NCBI GenBank assembly: GCA_026929865.2
Contig: CM049410.1
Location: 16,604,001 to 16,668,000 of the forward strand
Length of the DNA stretch: 64,000 nt
Direction of reading: 5' to 3'
Origin: Hyperoplus lanceolatus
Taxonomy: Eukaryota; Chordata; Actinopteri; Uranoscopiformes; Ammodytidae
In this document: positions 35,700 through 64,000 of the stretch, one piece after another
How positions within the stretch are numbered: the stretch's first letter is position 1
Layout of the letters: each line of letters begins with the position of its first letter
The notes under the pieces: generated by a model
The model's input: the letters and a program-made list of their open reading frames with translations, nothing else
The model's database searches: none
Told to the model about the DNA's origin: nothing
Position numbers and translations under genes: made by a program

Positions 35700-38576
35700 A
35701 CTCATCACAAATGTCATTATCATCATCAATTAAATACATCAGTTGCAGATCCAAAGGAATGAATTCAATTAGCTATAAATGTATTTCACTTTCGCCAGAG
35801 AGTGACATCATGTAAACTTAAAAACACAAAAGACATAATGGCATGGGGAGAAAAAACGAAAAACGTCTGAAATGCTTTTTAAAATATTTGCATCAGTAGG
35901 GGATGGGGGGGGGGGGGGGGTGGGGGGTCATTCCAAATTCTAAGTTATCAAGAATTACAGCTTGAGGAGCAATGCAGAAATGCTCAAAGGACCTTGTAGA
36001 AATGTCTTTTTGGGTTGTCCTCAATATTGCAGAGCCAGCAAGAGATGTATTTATTTATATCTTCAAGACATATTAAGTCTTCTCAAAAAAAGAAGAAAAG
36101 GAAATGGCATTATCATCAAGATATGAGCAGCAAGGATGTGTTGCTCATAAAATATTATAGTCCATGGGCTTGACAGTGTGCCCCTAAATAAATTAAAAAA
36201 ATACTCAAGCACAAAATAAATTTTTCCTAGGCATCAATTTGATAATCACAATCAGTCCTGCTCCGGCCGCGCACTATGAACAGTCTTGATGGAGGATTGT
36301 TTGCATAGATGTGTTCAGTTTATCCTCACTAACACTTTACTAATCTGTGCCTCTAAAAGCACTGGCGACAAAATAGAATAGGGAGGAAGTGAGTGATACT
36401 TATAGATCCAAACGACGGCCATGTAAAAGGCCGAAACAAGTGGCAAATTAGGAATACGGACGACATGGATGTTGGCTACAATTACACAATAGTCCCTCTA
36501 ATCCTTAACTACAAAAACAGTACAGTTAAAGAGCATCAATGTTTTTTTGCCATCAAATTGTTTTACACTAACTACCTGGCACTATTCATCGTATTCTGAT
36601 GGGGTTCAGTGCGTTTTAATGAATGCATAAATATCTTACAGTACAGGACACCGAGTGTAAATAGGTTAGCGAGTTAGTCCATAAGTTATAATGAATGTTA
36701 CAACACAACTTGGTGAGACAGACATACTTAAGATCTCCGAGTAAAGAACCAATTCAAAGCTCATGAATCACATCTTAGTATATTATACAGTACGATTAAG
36801 ACCTTCGACTCCCAAAACGTCTGTCTGTCTGTCTGTCTGTATTCCTCGTCTCACTCTTTGTTCGGTCCGAGGCCTATTTTTCCACTCATGTCTGTTTTAA
36901 TACTGCACTTCAGTAAACTAGAGACTTGTGAACCTATAGTTGACCAAACCAACAAAGAAAGTAAACTTAAATAATAGCAAAGAAGAAATGCAACCTAGTC
37001 TGTTGTGTAAAAGCAGAGGACTCGGCGTGCAAACAAAAAAAAAGATCCCTCTGCAACTACACTGTGTGTAGCCATGTCAGCCATCGTTTCCAGTCAACCA
37101 GGTGTCTCTTACTCACATAGAAAAATAGTCAGATGAAAAATAATAATAATAATAATAATTAATAATATACTATATTTGATTAAATTAACCACTTTATACA
37201 TAAATACATCAGAGCCCGAAGGTCAAAGATTAGAGGTTAATGCTACATTGGCACACCTGGCACCTCCAGTCAAGTGGCTTCCTATAAGTCGCCAAGGGGA
37301 ACACAGATTTCAAACTGTGAAACCGACCTGGTGAGACTCCTCTTCTACATCACTACGGTAACGGAGTGGTCGACTTCAGTGGTGCTTTGTGACAAAATCA
37401 CAAGTGCAAAAAAATCATCCTTCATCGTTCTCTTAAGATACTTGAAATCACATTCTAATGGGTTAGGAACCGAAGTTCTTACCCATACTGAAATTTGGCT
37501 AAAATAAAAATACACACTTGATTTTGTTCATCAAAAAGCAAAAAAAAAATACTAATTTTACAGATGGACATTTGGGTCTGCTCAGTATATCATAATGATG
37601 TGCCTGCTTTTTTTGCACAAATCAGTCTCGGATACATGAAATTTAAATCTAGGCCTTAAGTAAAAACACTAAAATTCTCCCAACGAACTATCAAAAAACA
37701 GCCAACACTGCTTGTTGTCTGGTTGTATTTTTATTTTCTCCCTCTGTTTATGGTCGTCCCTTCATTTCGACCAATCAAATTTACTAAGACAGAAGAATTG
37801 TGGGAGAATCCATTGATGGTTTGAAGCAGGCATATGGAGATTGAAAACTGGGAGGCCACACTTAGAACAGTAACACATTTCACTATACTACTAAGGCACA
37901 CACGCACTCACAACATTTAACGTGACAATAAATACATCCTCAACAACATTACTAGCATTTCTGCCTTCGGTGCCTGTGTTTGAGATGAAGCGCTGTCTTT
38001 TCAGGCATCCGGATGTTAACATGTCCATTGATGAGAACTGACGGGGATATGGAATTTTAACAGGATCCTATGACCGTAGGTAGACTGTTATTTACATAAT
38101 CTATGGCAACTACTTCTGCAGAGCTTCAGTCGAACAATCCCTTGAATCGGAGTTTCCTTAACCACTGCTATTCATCAGATTAAAATAAAATAAGAATATT
38201 AATAAAAAAATAAATCAATTAAAAAAAAACGAAAAAGAAATAGCGACTGCAATCTTCCCAAAAAAATATTCCAATTCACAGTCATTCACATGCTCCAGTT
38301 GAAAAAAGGAAATTTGTCCCATCTTACTCCTAAAAAAAGAAAGCTTTGAGCGAGTGGCAAACAGCTCCCCAAGGTGCTATTAAAACCATGATCCAGTTGT
38401 CTCCACCATAGTCTTCTTGGGACTACATTAAGTCTTTGAAATGATGCACTATACAGGAAGCAATCCATCCCATTTCTTTTTTATTAATCACTCACTGTTT
38501 CGGGGGGGTCTATTGTTGCCCTGACCTGTTTTTTTTCTTATTCAGCGTCCGTTTTGCCTAGAAGGCAAACTAAAAA
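35700..38576 (-). other. Probable long 3' untranslated region of tbc1d10b
   Basis: AT-rich sequence with no believable exon on either strand and no recognised transposon, which suits a long 3' UTR. It includes a G run on the plus strand at about 35907-35924 and a (CTGT)n stretch near 36820-36840. The extent is inferred only from the poly(A) hexamer at 35694. Confidence 0.4.
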
Positions 38577-53803
<15,227 letters not shown>

Positions 53804-53821
53804 GGTTCCACTCTGAACTCT

Positions 53822-54960
53822 CCTTCACAAACAGAGATAAAAGGAATGAGGTGAGTTTTATTTCGCTAAAACACAGCTATCAATTCTATTATAACTGTTT
53901 TCAGGATAGATAGATATATTTTAGATAGTTGAATAGATCAAAAGATTTTATTTGTTAAACATGTTAAATTATTCAAACACAAGTAAGTCACAAGAAATGA
54001 AATGAAATATGCAGTAGTTGGAACCACAATTATTTTTCTGACATTTCTATTGTGGAATGTGGATAGAGAGGAAAATCATCATCAAGTCATTCCCCGGGCA
54101 ACTTTAACATCCCTTTAACCAACAGTTCCTGTTCTTTAAATTGCATCAGAGATTGAGTCGGATAAGCAGGCTAGGTTGCAAACAATACCTGAAAATTATT
54201 GTTTTTGTTAATAATACTGTTAAGAGCAATTAATGTACCAAACTCGATGTAAAGTCTCAAATTACTTTTCAACAGTAGCCAATATGGACCTTTGAGTATA
54301 CCACTCTGATATGATCAGAAACCACACCAATAAAGAAATCAATAAGTTTACAGCAAGTAAGTTTATAAGCTAGTATTTTGAAGTTTTGTTTAACGGGCTA
54401 GAAAGAGAGAGAGAAAGCAATACTGATGGCAGAGTTGCATTACTCGTTTCTTCTACAGATGTGCCAGTGCAGTGGCATTTAACGTTATCACCAAAGCGCC
54501 CGCGACAACCACAGTGATCCAGTACCTCGCTGACAAAGCAGGTTAATGTCTGTATTGGTGTCTTCAAACCGCTATCCTTGATATGCGAGATAGCTTATAG
54601 CACCAGCCACTTTGTTGTCATATCCTCCCTAAAGGCCTCTCTCAAAGCGACTCAACTTCCCGATTCAGAAGCACACACAGGAGCAATGGTTTACTAATAG
54701 CTAATAGTCAACACCCTCCCTGTATGCCAGGCCCTGGCCGCACATACAGCGTCCACGGCCTTGTCCACCTCGCTGGCCCCGGTCAATAAAGGTTTAAACT
54801 AGGCTGCTCCACTCACCTCGGACCAGCGTGTCACTGGAGAGCCAGAGCTAGGGGTTGCTCTCCTCCGCACGTCCCCCCGCCACAGCTCTGGGTCCCCCTA
54901 GCTCCTCGGTAAAATGACAACAGCACCGGAGCAGAAACCTCTGAAGTACGCGAGGACCTG
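53822..54960 (-). promoter_or_regulatory. tbc1d10b 5' noncoding exons and start region
   Basis: On the minus strand an acceptor precedes 53822, 18 bases before the ATG. A strong donor (CCGAG then GTGAGT) ends at 54817, so a noncoding first exon starts upstream of it, about 54817-54960. The flank to 55260 is CpG-rich and has no TATA box, consistent with a housekeeping promoter. Confidence 0.5.
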
Positions 54961-55366
54961 GAAGAGCAAAGCGAGCGTCCTGCAATCAGCGAGCTAGCTA
55001 GCTAAGTTGCCAGCTAGCCGACTTAGCCTATTTATTTAGCCTCAATGTAACTCTTCGGTTAGACTTGCGGTGACCATTCCCACAAATTTCAAGTAATCCC
55101 TATACGTAACAGTTTTCATTTAAAGCCCAAAAACTACTTTCTTTGTGTAATTTATCCAAGCAGAGCGGCAGCGGCGCATCCAACACCCGCAGCCTGCATT
55201 TCCTACTGACAGCTACGTGCGCGTTCTCATCAGTCTCGTCGGGCGCACGTACGCACGCACCCGCACAGGAGCCTCCCTTCCACACCAGAAACATGCCACT
55301 GCACACTAATGAATTATGCATTATATACGTTAATGCTTTTCTCACATTTGATTTCATTTATCCACT

Positions 55367-55435
<69 letters not shown>

Positions 55436-56840
55436 TTATTACATATATACTTATTACAGAGTATCTACATAATCAAAGGTGTTTATTTGTAGGATTCAAG
55501 ATCGTATAGGCTATGTTACACATGCACAACCAGTCCTTGAGATGTATTTATTGTAAATAGGGACAGTGCATATTGATGAACATTTGTGTAGATATGCGAG
55601 ATTAGCCGGTTGCTTATTAACATCTTTAGGCCCTTTGGCAATCCAAATATTTTGATTCTCAGGCTCCCTTCAGCGATGCAAAATAAAAGAAAGAAAGTAA
55701 AGAAAAATGTACAAAGAGGAACACACAACGTTGGACGGCAAGCTCAGACTTAAAAAAAAGTGCAAATTAAATGTGTTAAGATGTGTTTATATTATAAAAA
55801 ATATATGCCATTAACAGGTGTAAGCATAAAGCACCCAATTAATAAGTTAGAAGAAAGAAGGTAACTTTAAAACAAGAGGTTAAAAAGATTGAAGTTAAAA
55901 TATAGAAGATACAAAAGATCAGTCTTCTATAGCCTTTTTCATTGCAGCCATTCTACATCGCTGTCTAAATGTTTAATGTCAAATCTTGAATCTTGTTGTA
56001 TTTCCTTTGTTTTTACTACTTCTTAAAGGCATATGTTAAGCCCATGTAAAGCACTTTGAATGGCCTTGAGTCTGAATTGTGCTTGCCTTGCCTTATCCAT
56101 TAAGTTTCACTGACTGGTATGTTTTCGTTGTACCAGTAGATGGCACCATACCCATAAATAAACAAAGCTTTTACGTGAATGCTGAAACGGTTCATTAAGG
56201 TGTCATTGGAATGACACTTAGGAAACCTTTCCCACGTCATCATTTTGTGAATCAGACCAATTGTATCATAACATACAGTTATCACCAGTATAATGCCATT
56301 GTGCTACATCGACAGACAAAAAACAAATATAGGTTTAAACATACTTAATCATTACAAGATCCACAATTTGAAGTTGTTATTAAGGGGGATTGTGAGTCAT
56401 TCATCTGCTTTCGTTTTATAGTAGCAGGCATGTAAATGTTGTGAGGATTGCCATGGAAAACCTGAGTTATGCGGGGACACCAAGGCATGTTGGAACATTG
56501 TCAAAGTGTTTCTTCAAGGGAACTCCCATATACTAAGTCTTAGTCATATAAATAAAGGCTACCTAGCTGGTTGTCATAGAATATAACAACAGGTTTCAAC
56601 AGATGTACACAAAGAAACTCAATCTTACATTGTGGATAAACAAAGTGTATTGTCTCCATGGAAATCCAGTGGTGAGGAACTCCCTATGATGTGGAAATGG
56701 TGACACATGTGGACATTGAATTATTATTTAAGGGCACGGGTCTGGTCTCCAGGCTGTATAACATTTGGAAAATGCATCTGTGACATAAATCAAGTGCTAA
56801 AACACAACAAGTAAAGCCATGTAGAATATATTAAATACGC
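54961..56840. other. Intergenic between tbc1d10b 5' end and hsd3b7 3' end
   Basis: The CpG-rich left part is likely the tbc1d10b promoter. The rest is AT-rich and holds a CA microsatellite and a retroelement-like stretch at 55540-55720 resembling 11305-11680. No gene is seen. Confidence 0.6.
55368..55430. repeat. (CA)n microsatellite
   Basis: Pure CA run upstream of tbc1d10b. Confidence 0.95.
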
Positions 56841-56846
56841 TTTATT
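56841..56846 (-). terminator. Candidate hsd3b7 poly(A) signal
   Basis: AATAAA on the minus strand about 480 bp after the stop. An alternative hexamer lies at 57229-57234, about 90 bp after the stop. Confidence 0.4.
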
Positions 56847-57323
56847 AAAAGTTACACATTTAACAAACTATACATGAGACATTTCTCACTATGTCATTAT
56901 TAACAAAATCACTCTTTAAATTATGAAATATATATTACTACATACTAATGTTAAGTTCATATACATGTTGTTAATGCTTGTAAATTGTGTTTACAGTTGT
57001 CATAATTAACATAGTTACAAATGTTAAATATGTTAGTAGTATAAATGTTAACATAGGCCCCAACACTAATTAAATTAATCCAATAATTAATCCTAGGAGG
57101 ATTTTTACGTATGTGTGTCATCTGAACAATAGCTGTTATTGTGTTTTGTTTCTTAACACATTGTACTTGTGTATCACACAAATATAACAACGGAAGTGTT
57201 ATTTTTACACGATAAATACGGTTTGATTTTTATTGTCAACTTATATATGTCATTCCATTATATCCGGAGTCCTTCATTTCCATATAGTATCTTCTGATGT
57301 GCATTACAGTAGTTGAGTTCACA

Positions 57324-60300
57324 TTAACAATCTTTGAGGTTATCCTTCGGAAACGTGTCGACCCATTTCTGTGTGCGTGCTCGACATTGGTCCCAGTCGT
57401 ACAGGGGGCTGTACTCAAAGTGACGTAGCGCTTTGTCTGTTTTAATGGTGAAAGAGGTACAAGCCACGGCCAAGGTGTAACTGTTCAGCAGTGGCGTATA
57501 ATTGTGCACGGGGCTCAGTATCCAGCGGAGCAGGTCATTTACCATAGCCAGGAACCAGAGCAGCAGGGCGGGCATGCGGACCCTTCGGAAGTTAAACGTG
57601 GAGAGGAAGAGCATGTTGAAGTCCTCATAGCTCTTGTAGGGCGAGTCATCGTAGCAGAAGAAAGCTTCACCTCCAACCGACTGTGGGCGCTCCCTTAGGG
57701 CGTGGGCTGCAAGAAGATGCATCCAGGCCACATTGCCTAGCAATATAAAAACAAGAATTGCAGATTAAATTTTGCACAATTGCATTACTAGAAATACTTG
57801 AGCAGGAAAAATTAACTGGAGTGCCAAAAGTAAATGTAGTTAGTGTGAAGAAGGTTTCCTTGTTCATCACTTCTCTGTCACACCCAGTCACATTTCCTTC
57901 TACAGACTATTTCATGGCCCGTTTTGAAACCGGTGTTTTCAAATACTGTGAGAGATGACTGCGAATACTTATAAGTAGACAAAAGTAGTCCGTCTGAAGA
58001 ACATTTTCTTGCAGTGCACCTCATACATGTTCAACTACTGTATAAAATGTACATATGGGGATGTTGTTTCACTTTTCTTTTTTTTAGCTCAAATTAAATT
58101 ATTCTTTTAAATATTGTCAATTTATGTCACCAGGCTAAATCAAGACATTGTGGACAACATTTTATACAGTAATATAAACCAGTTGAATATCACGTAACAA
58201 TCTCCACTTCTGCCGTCTGATAAATCTAGTGATGTTAAAGCCACAGTATTTCTGACATTGTGCCTAAGTACACTTGAGTAAATGTGCTTCCTTGCTTTAT
58301 GTTTCCAACCACATTAAGGCAACATTGTCTTTAACGTCAGCTGAACACATTGCTATCTGATGAACTGATAGTGAACTTAGCTTGAATTCTAGAGAGTTCC
58401 TTTTCATGTTAAGGTTTGCCTTAAACAGGATGTCACAGTTCTGAAACAGCATCTGCTGTGGGGGCTATAAATATATATATATATACACATGCGAGTTGTT
58501 ACTCACGCTGAAATGACAGTTTGATGACAACTAATTTAGTCACAGGCTACAGAGAGCTGACTAAATAGCAAACACTCATTAAGCACTGAAACCAGCATGT
58601 TGAGGCTCATTTTAAAAAAAAAGTATTGCATGTGTCATGATTCATTTTATGATGTGTTCGTATTGCTGTTTACATCAGTTCTAGCTGATACTATTTACAT
58701 GGTATAATGATGACAACAAAGTACAATCTGGATTGGATCACTCCCAATGTTCATATTGGACTATATCTGGTCATCTTTGATGTAACAGACCTTGTGCTTT
58801 TCACTCAATGAGTAGCAGTTGTTAAGGAGACAGAGACCATCAAAGATTTTTAAATTAGCATCTAGACTGGTAGTAAATCTATCAAATACAAAGAACGTTT
58901 CCTTAAAATGCAGAGGAAGTGCTTTTGCATGGCGACTGTACTTTAGCTGGTGAACACAAGTATTCACGCTCTACTTAAAATAAAATGGAACTTGCTCAAG
59001 ACTCCCAGGCTACATTAGGAAACTCATTTGCACATGAGTGATCAAGTTGTTGTCACAACACACAAAACCAAACATGTAATTTCAAGTCATTTCATTCAGA
59101 TAGTCATTTTACCTGCATAGACCCGCCCATGTTCAGAGTCTTCTGGGACACCTCCGATAATCAAGCCTCCCCTCTTTAAACCCTGCTTGTAGAAATCCAT
59201 CATCAGCTCGTGCCCCTCGCCGTAGATCCCGGTAGGCCTCAGAGAGCATGTGTATAAACTGTTTCCACCTTTAACCTTGACGGGAAACGAAACCAGGATT
59301 TGGTGTAAGGACTCAGACAAGAGAAAGTACAGAAAAATAAAAATAAACTAATGGTACATTTTTGTGGATTTTGATTGGAGTAGCAGTGACACCACAGAAA
59401 GGCCACAGGGATGGGCTTGGATTTTGTGGCAAAAGTTACACAAGAAATTCCCTTATGTTTTCCCAGAATCCAACAAATCATACAACAGTAACATGCACAA
59501 ACAAACACCAACAGCTTTTAGATAGGGTTATTCAGTCTTAGGACAAGTCAAGTACAACATTTATATGAAAGTGTTTATTTTAAACTAAACCTTGTCTATT
59601 TTGTCTGGATATTTCTCTTATACAAACATCTTTAACGACCATTCTCTCAACATTAGTTTTTTTCAATACTATGAAACAAAAACTCAACTTCTAAAGCACT
59701 TACAAATCTGTTCTGTAAAAACTTTAGACTAATATGATGTAAAAATGAATTGAAGATTTTTACTCTGGCTTTATACAACATAAATATTGACCGATTCCAC
59801 TTTTAAGCCTAATGAAATACAGCATTTAACCAAAAATTGAGCATTTTTGTTCTCCAAACACATAATGCTGCCAATAAAATCCATTTTGTTGCATCATTAC
59901 AGTTTTGTGATTCATACTGTATTTCATCACTGTTATTTTAATTTTCTCAGTGGGCCTGTAAAGTGTACTCAACAGCTACAAAGCTATGCCTAAATCAGCT
60001 TCTACTTTTATTTGTCTCTAAAAATCTTGCCGCTTCTAAGATTGTGACAGTAGAAAAATTATTTATTTGCGATATTATTATAATAAATAATATCGTACCT
60101 TGGTTCCATTAGCTTCAAGCACAATTTTCTCTGCCTTTGACTTGCTCCTGGGATAGGCCATGGTGTGTTTGACTTGGTATGGTGTGTCTTCGTTGCCTCT
60201 GTAGAAAAAAAATATTAAAAAGTTACAGGATCGCTCAGGAGAAAGCAAAGAGTGTTTTCTTGACCTTGCCACATGCGTGAGAGGAATGTGTTTAAGCGGG

Positions 60301-62397
60301 ACAAATGGGCAACTGTAGCTCAGCAAGAGCAATGGAGAGATATAGAGGTAGAACGCAAGAAGAACGTCAATTGCCCATGCATACTTTTTCTGGATTTCAT
60401 CTCAACTTGTTTGCATTTGAAGCTAGGGCAGAGTCTGTTTTCCCGACAGGAGGGACAAAGGGTTCTTTCTTACACTGACGTGAACAGAGAATGCCAAATA
60501 CCTTTCTGGCGTGCAGCTGTAGCTATGTACCTGCAAAACCATATGCACATAAAAACTTTCAAACAAACACCAAAAAGAACCATCTGGACATCTGTCATGA
60601 ATTCTGCTAATGGCAAAAAAATGCTTAATGTTTGCCACAAATATTTTGTATCTCTTGCTTTTGGTATCCAAGACCCACATCTTTGAAAAGGAACATTGGC
60701 CTACCACTGTTTTGCAAATCGTGGCGTTCATATTTTATCTATATAAACTCAAAAAGTACACCTCAAACAAGAGCAGATCAAGTGTAGTTCATAGGAGAAT
60801 GAGATTATACAAAGTGTTGGGCAATCACATGTCAAACCACTGTTTAAGTATGCACTTAAACACTGGAACACATACCTGTAAATAGTCTAACCAACTGGCT
60901 ATACCAGTTCTAAATAAACTGTGCTTAGAGACATGTGGTGAATGCACACGTTCATTCACCACATAGGTCTTACTCAAAACACCAATTCTTTGTCATCTCT
61001 TTTGATCTCTGCATGATGATTTCCTTGCCCAATAAGTATTGCGCAATTATTCAGGAAAGAACAATGCATAGCCCTGGGGACAGTTACAGCATTGTTCCAA
61101 ATGTCAGAAACAGTGGACCCCCAGTGCAGCAGCTACCACCACAGGAGGAAAATCAGGGCCCAAATTTTAAATTTGAACATTTATGAACACTGTACCAAAA
61201 TGCCACTCCTATCATTTTGTCAACAGTGCACAAGTATAATTTGAGATTTAGTATTTAAAGGGGTTGTGTGTAATAAGGTGTATTTTGATAGCATCTAGTG
61301 GTGAAAGTTCTAGATTGCAACACTATGACGCAACAAATTTACAGACGCTACGGTGGCATTCAAGGGCAAGAAAATTGTTACTAAAGATGGGATTTTCCAC
61401 CGATGCCTCAAGTCTTTCTACAATATCAAGTGATGAGGTGAAGATGTATCTAGTTATGTATTACTTTGTGCTTTCTACAGACTTTAGATAATAATGTGTA
61501 AGGCCATTAAGTTTGTAAGTTCTGTGCTACAGTAGAAACAAGGCGATGCTACATTGCGTCGCCCCGCTACTATGTAGATAGAAAAGGCTCATTCTAAGGT
61601 AACAAAAGAAACAACTTTTATTTTCAAGCGATTATACAATAATTAAAACATACTTATGAATATTATATTTCATTCCTACAAGTTCTGTTCTGAAAAGCCA
61701 CAATTCCTTTTACGCACTGCAACTTTAACAAAAAGAAAGACATGCGAGTGTTATGTAACAAACATTTGTCATGCTTTACTTATGAACTCACACTGAGCAG
61801 TTAGCAGCAGGCCTATTATAGATGTCATGATGTCATCTGGTAAAGCTTGTTTGGAGTTAAAGCTGAAGAAATTTTGTGAAACATTGAGGGAAAATACCCC
61901 GTCAGTGTGACATTAAAATAAATAACAACTCTGGATGTGGACAATTGCGCCAATGTGGTTTTCATTCCAGATTCTTTACACTTAAAAAAGACCTTGAGAT
62001 TAGATAGCTAACATACTGAATACTGTGCATGGTGTATGCAACTGATCATATCTTTTCTGTACATGCCTCATGTTTCCTGTAATGGTGCATTCAAGAGAAA
62101 ATGTAACAAGATAGTCACCACCGAAACGTGACTGCAATAGATAAAGAATTTCCCAGGAAGGAGGTCTAAAGAGCTACCATGCTGGCAACACTTTGTCTTT
62201 GACACTGGGTCACTTGGTCAGAAGGATAAAATCAAACAGAGTTAAAAAAAAACAACAAGTAAACATAATTATATTCTTTGAGCTTCACCTGATAAAGGGC
62301 TCTCTGTTCATGTTGGGACCGATTACTTCCATGCTACTGGTGTAGACCAGGGACTGGATGCCGCACTCCACACAGGCATTTATAACATTTTCCGTTC
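57324..62397 (-). CDS. hsd3b7: 3-beta-hydroxy-delta5-C27-steroid dehydrogenase (5' part beyond window)
   Basis: ER membrane enzyme of bile-acid synthesis that oxidises and isomerises 7-alpha-hydroxylated C27 sterols with NAD. Exons in window: 62289-62397, 60099-60198, 59113-59275, 57324-57736 (stop TAA); about 260 residues, all junctions in phase. The catalytic short-chain dehydrogenase pair is visible as YPRSK (Y..K) in exon 60099-60198, preceded by [13 protein letters not shown] with the conserved serine region. [13 protein letters not shown] and HGRVYAGNVAWMH follow. A hydrophobic stretch ([20 protein letters not shown]) in the last exon is the expected membrane segment. About 110 N-terminal residues with the Rossmann GxxGxxG are outside the window. 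Close similarity to mammalian HSD3B7 and 16p11.2 synteny support this over other 3-beta-HSDs. Confidence 0.93.
57737..59112. other. hsd3b7 last intron
   Basis: AT-rich, with a short (TA)n tract near 58468-58484. No further feature recognised. Confidence 0.6.
61255..61728. mobile_element. 474-bp MITE with TTAAAG...GTGCGTAA termini
   Basis: Left end TTAAAGGGGTTGTGTGTAAT, right end the complement of TTAAAGTTGCAGTGCGTAAA. Related to 49995-50320 through its right two-thirds. Its ends recall the TTTAAAGCTATAGTGCGTAA family, so the two may share a mobiliser. It lies in the hsd3b7 intron between exons 62289-62397 and 60099-60198. Confidence 0.65.
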
Positions 62398-64000
62398 CTG
62401 AGGAGAGAGGAAACATTGTCATTTAAGAGATTGAGGATGTTGGGGTTGGCTGAATTAGACCCAGTTTTATTGGGCAACACATAAGCTTCTCAATTTTCCA
62501 AAGCCACGCGACTGCTTCTGGCACAGCTGGATTTCTTAAGTGTGTTTGCAAACAGAGTTGACAGCCTAAAACGTGAACGTTTTTCAATGCTTATTTGTAC
62601 TGGAATCAAAGAACGGGATGAAAGTCTTGAAATTACAATTGGACGCACAAGAAGAAGATCCACAGGAAATAATATTGTGTGGCACGAAATCCCTTTGTTT
62701 TCCGTTTAGCTGAGGGGAAGAAAACACGTTTTTCACATTCTTTATGAAGTTGACGTGCTGAGGAAATAAATATGGTTTGCAGTTTTCCATATTTAGACTT
62801 TAAGTAGCCTGTAGTTAGTTTGTCCATACATACAGGGAGAAGAGGGGAAAGGGACAAAGGCCACAGGCAGAGTTACATCTGGTCCAGTTTGGCAGACGAT
62901 GAAAAGATGTCCCTGATTAGTCTGTCCTGGAATCTTTCAGGAATGATTATTCTGGTTTTACACTTAATTTGCCTTTGTAACCATGCGAGAAAACCGATTT
63001 TCAGAACTTCAAACAGACAAAAAAATCTGCAGATGGACAGGAAACTTGCAGAAAAATACCTGACGACACAAAGACTAAACAATAAAAATGTGGCCCTACG
63101 ACTTGAAGTATTTATGTCTATGTCGGACATCTACCCAATTTCTAATACTCTGGAAAAATGAAGACCACTCCAAATTTTTCAATGACAATAGTTGGGGGGG
63201 GGGGGGGGAGGGATTTACTATAGAATAAAACATAGGAGGATATGGCACTCCTGACGACAAGGTCTTCAGGAGTGTCTTTCACTGATGCACACTAGCTCAA
63301 GTAGCGGTTAGAGTCTGTGCTATGCACGCAATCTGAATGCCAGAATACACAAAGCCTCAGCATCTGTAAATATAAATAGGAAGTATAATAACTTGGAAGT
63401 ATAATGTTTTCAACTCTTATACAGAGGTAACAGCTGGGAGGATAGCAAGTGAGATTTCATCTGAGATGAAGAGGGAGTTAAAAGTATTCTGAAATATGCA
63501 CAGAGGAAAAATATCAAATTCTTGTCATATTTCTGAACTGGAGGAATCCAGACTGAACCACTCTGCTAACTGAGTGAAACAGAGTTCGAGACAAATCCTC
63601 AGCTTTATACAGGTGGAAAAAACAAACAACACGTTTGATTAAGATAAAGATTTTCAGGTGAAACAATAATATTAAATCAGACAAATTCCAGACATAGTAA
63701 GTCATCAATTAAATTTCCGTATCTGTAAAAGGGTCTGTTGTACTCCTATCGACAGAGGGACTATTTGAAAAGCGTACAGATGAGTCTGCACTAACAGATG
63801 ACAAAAGTTTCTTTTGTGTATTTGCTGAATCACTGCAGACTATGTACGGTCAGACCTAAGCCTCACCACATGCCACTGACGGACATTAACCCTGAGACAC
63901 AAACAAAAAATACCGGTATGCAACACAGTTCACTTACTTACTTCATTCATTATTCTCTGTCTTGATTTAAATAAAAATAAGTAACGTTCATTCAAAATCA
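62398..64000. other. hsd3b7 intron running to the window end
   Basis: I searched for the preceding dehydrogenase exon on the minus strand and did not find it. The stretch is AT-rich with a poly-G tract at about 63194-63208. Confidence 0.6.

Noticed and set aside
35907-35924. Long G run as a possible G-quadruplex
   Set aside because: A single homopolymer tract, also seen at 63194-63208; more likely simple repeat or sequencing-sensitive slip than a designed structure.
36393-36599. 68-codon plus-strand open frame
   Set aside because: Lies in the probable tbc1d10b 3' UTR, antisense to it, with no recognisable motif.
60933-60964. 12-bp hairpin ATGTGGTGAATG with 8-nt loop in an hsd3b7 intron
   Set aside because: Short and isolated; expected by chance in 64 kb and without a feature nearby.

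Overview
The window is vertebrate nuclear DNA, almost certainly from a ray-finned fish. It has multi-exon genes with GT/AG introns and TATA and AATAAA signals. CA/TG microsatellites are long, and there are many small inverted-repeat DNA transposons of teleost type. Four of the six genes (CD2BP2, MYLPF, TBC1D10B, HSD3B7) are neighbours in human 16p11.2, so the core is conserved synteny. Progranulin and a PHETA (sesquipedalian) gene lie in other places in mammals. I saw no bacterial, CRISPR or prophage-like content.

Layout. 1-12170 (minus): the 5' portion of a multi-domain progranulin gene, with 13 complete coding exons and the start of a 14th, about 640 residues, running off the left edge. 12850-16980 (minus): complete cd2bp2, six coding exons, 397 aa, ending in a GYF domain. 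18050-24265 (plus): a PHETA/sesquipedalian gene, three coding exons, 258 aa, with a PH domain and an F&H motif. 24265-30300: gene-poor DNA with decayed transposons. 30470-34727 (plus): mylpf, seven coding exons, 169 aa, with a clear TATA box. 35690-54960 (minus): tbc1d10b, nine coding exons, 943 aa, tail-to-tail with mylpf; its introns hold a 5'-truncated L1-type LINE with target-site duplication and a nest of DNA transposons. 56840-64000 (minus): the last four coding exons of hsd3b7, whose 5' part lies beyond the right edge.

The genes do not form one pathway. Progranulin is a secreted or lysosomal growth factor precursor. CD2BP2 is a spliceosomal U5 snRNP adaptor. PHETA and TBC1D10B both act in endosome and Rab membrane traffic. 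MYLPF is the fast-muscle regulatory myosin light chain. HSD3B7 works in bile-acid synthesis. All exon models were made by hand from splice-site, phase and family-motif agreement; every coding junction listed keeps the frame.

No wholly new system is evident. The points most worth checking are: a granulin domain that has lost both partners of one predicted disulfide; a long microsatellite-encoded acidic linker in progranulin whose internal intron looks retroelement-derived; a TG tract of about 187 bp directly abutting the last tbc1d10b splice acceptor; a 145-bp-arm palindrome in a progranulin intron; and nested MITEs with empty-site evidence.
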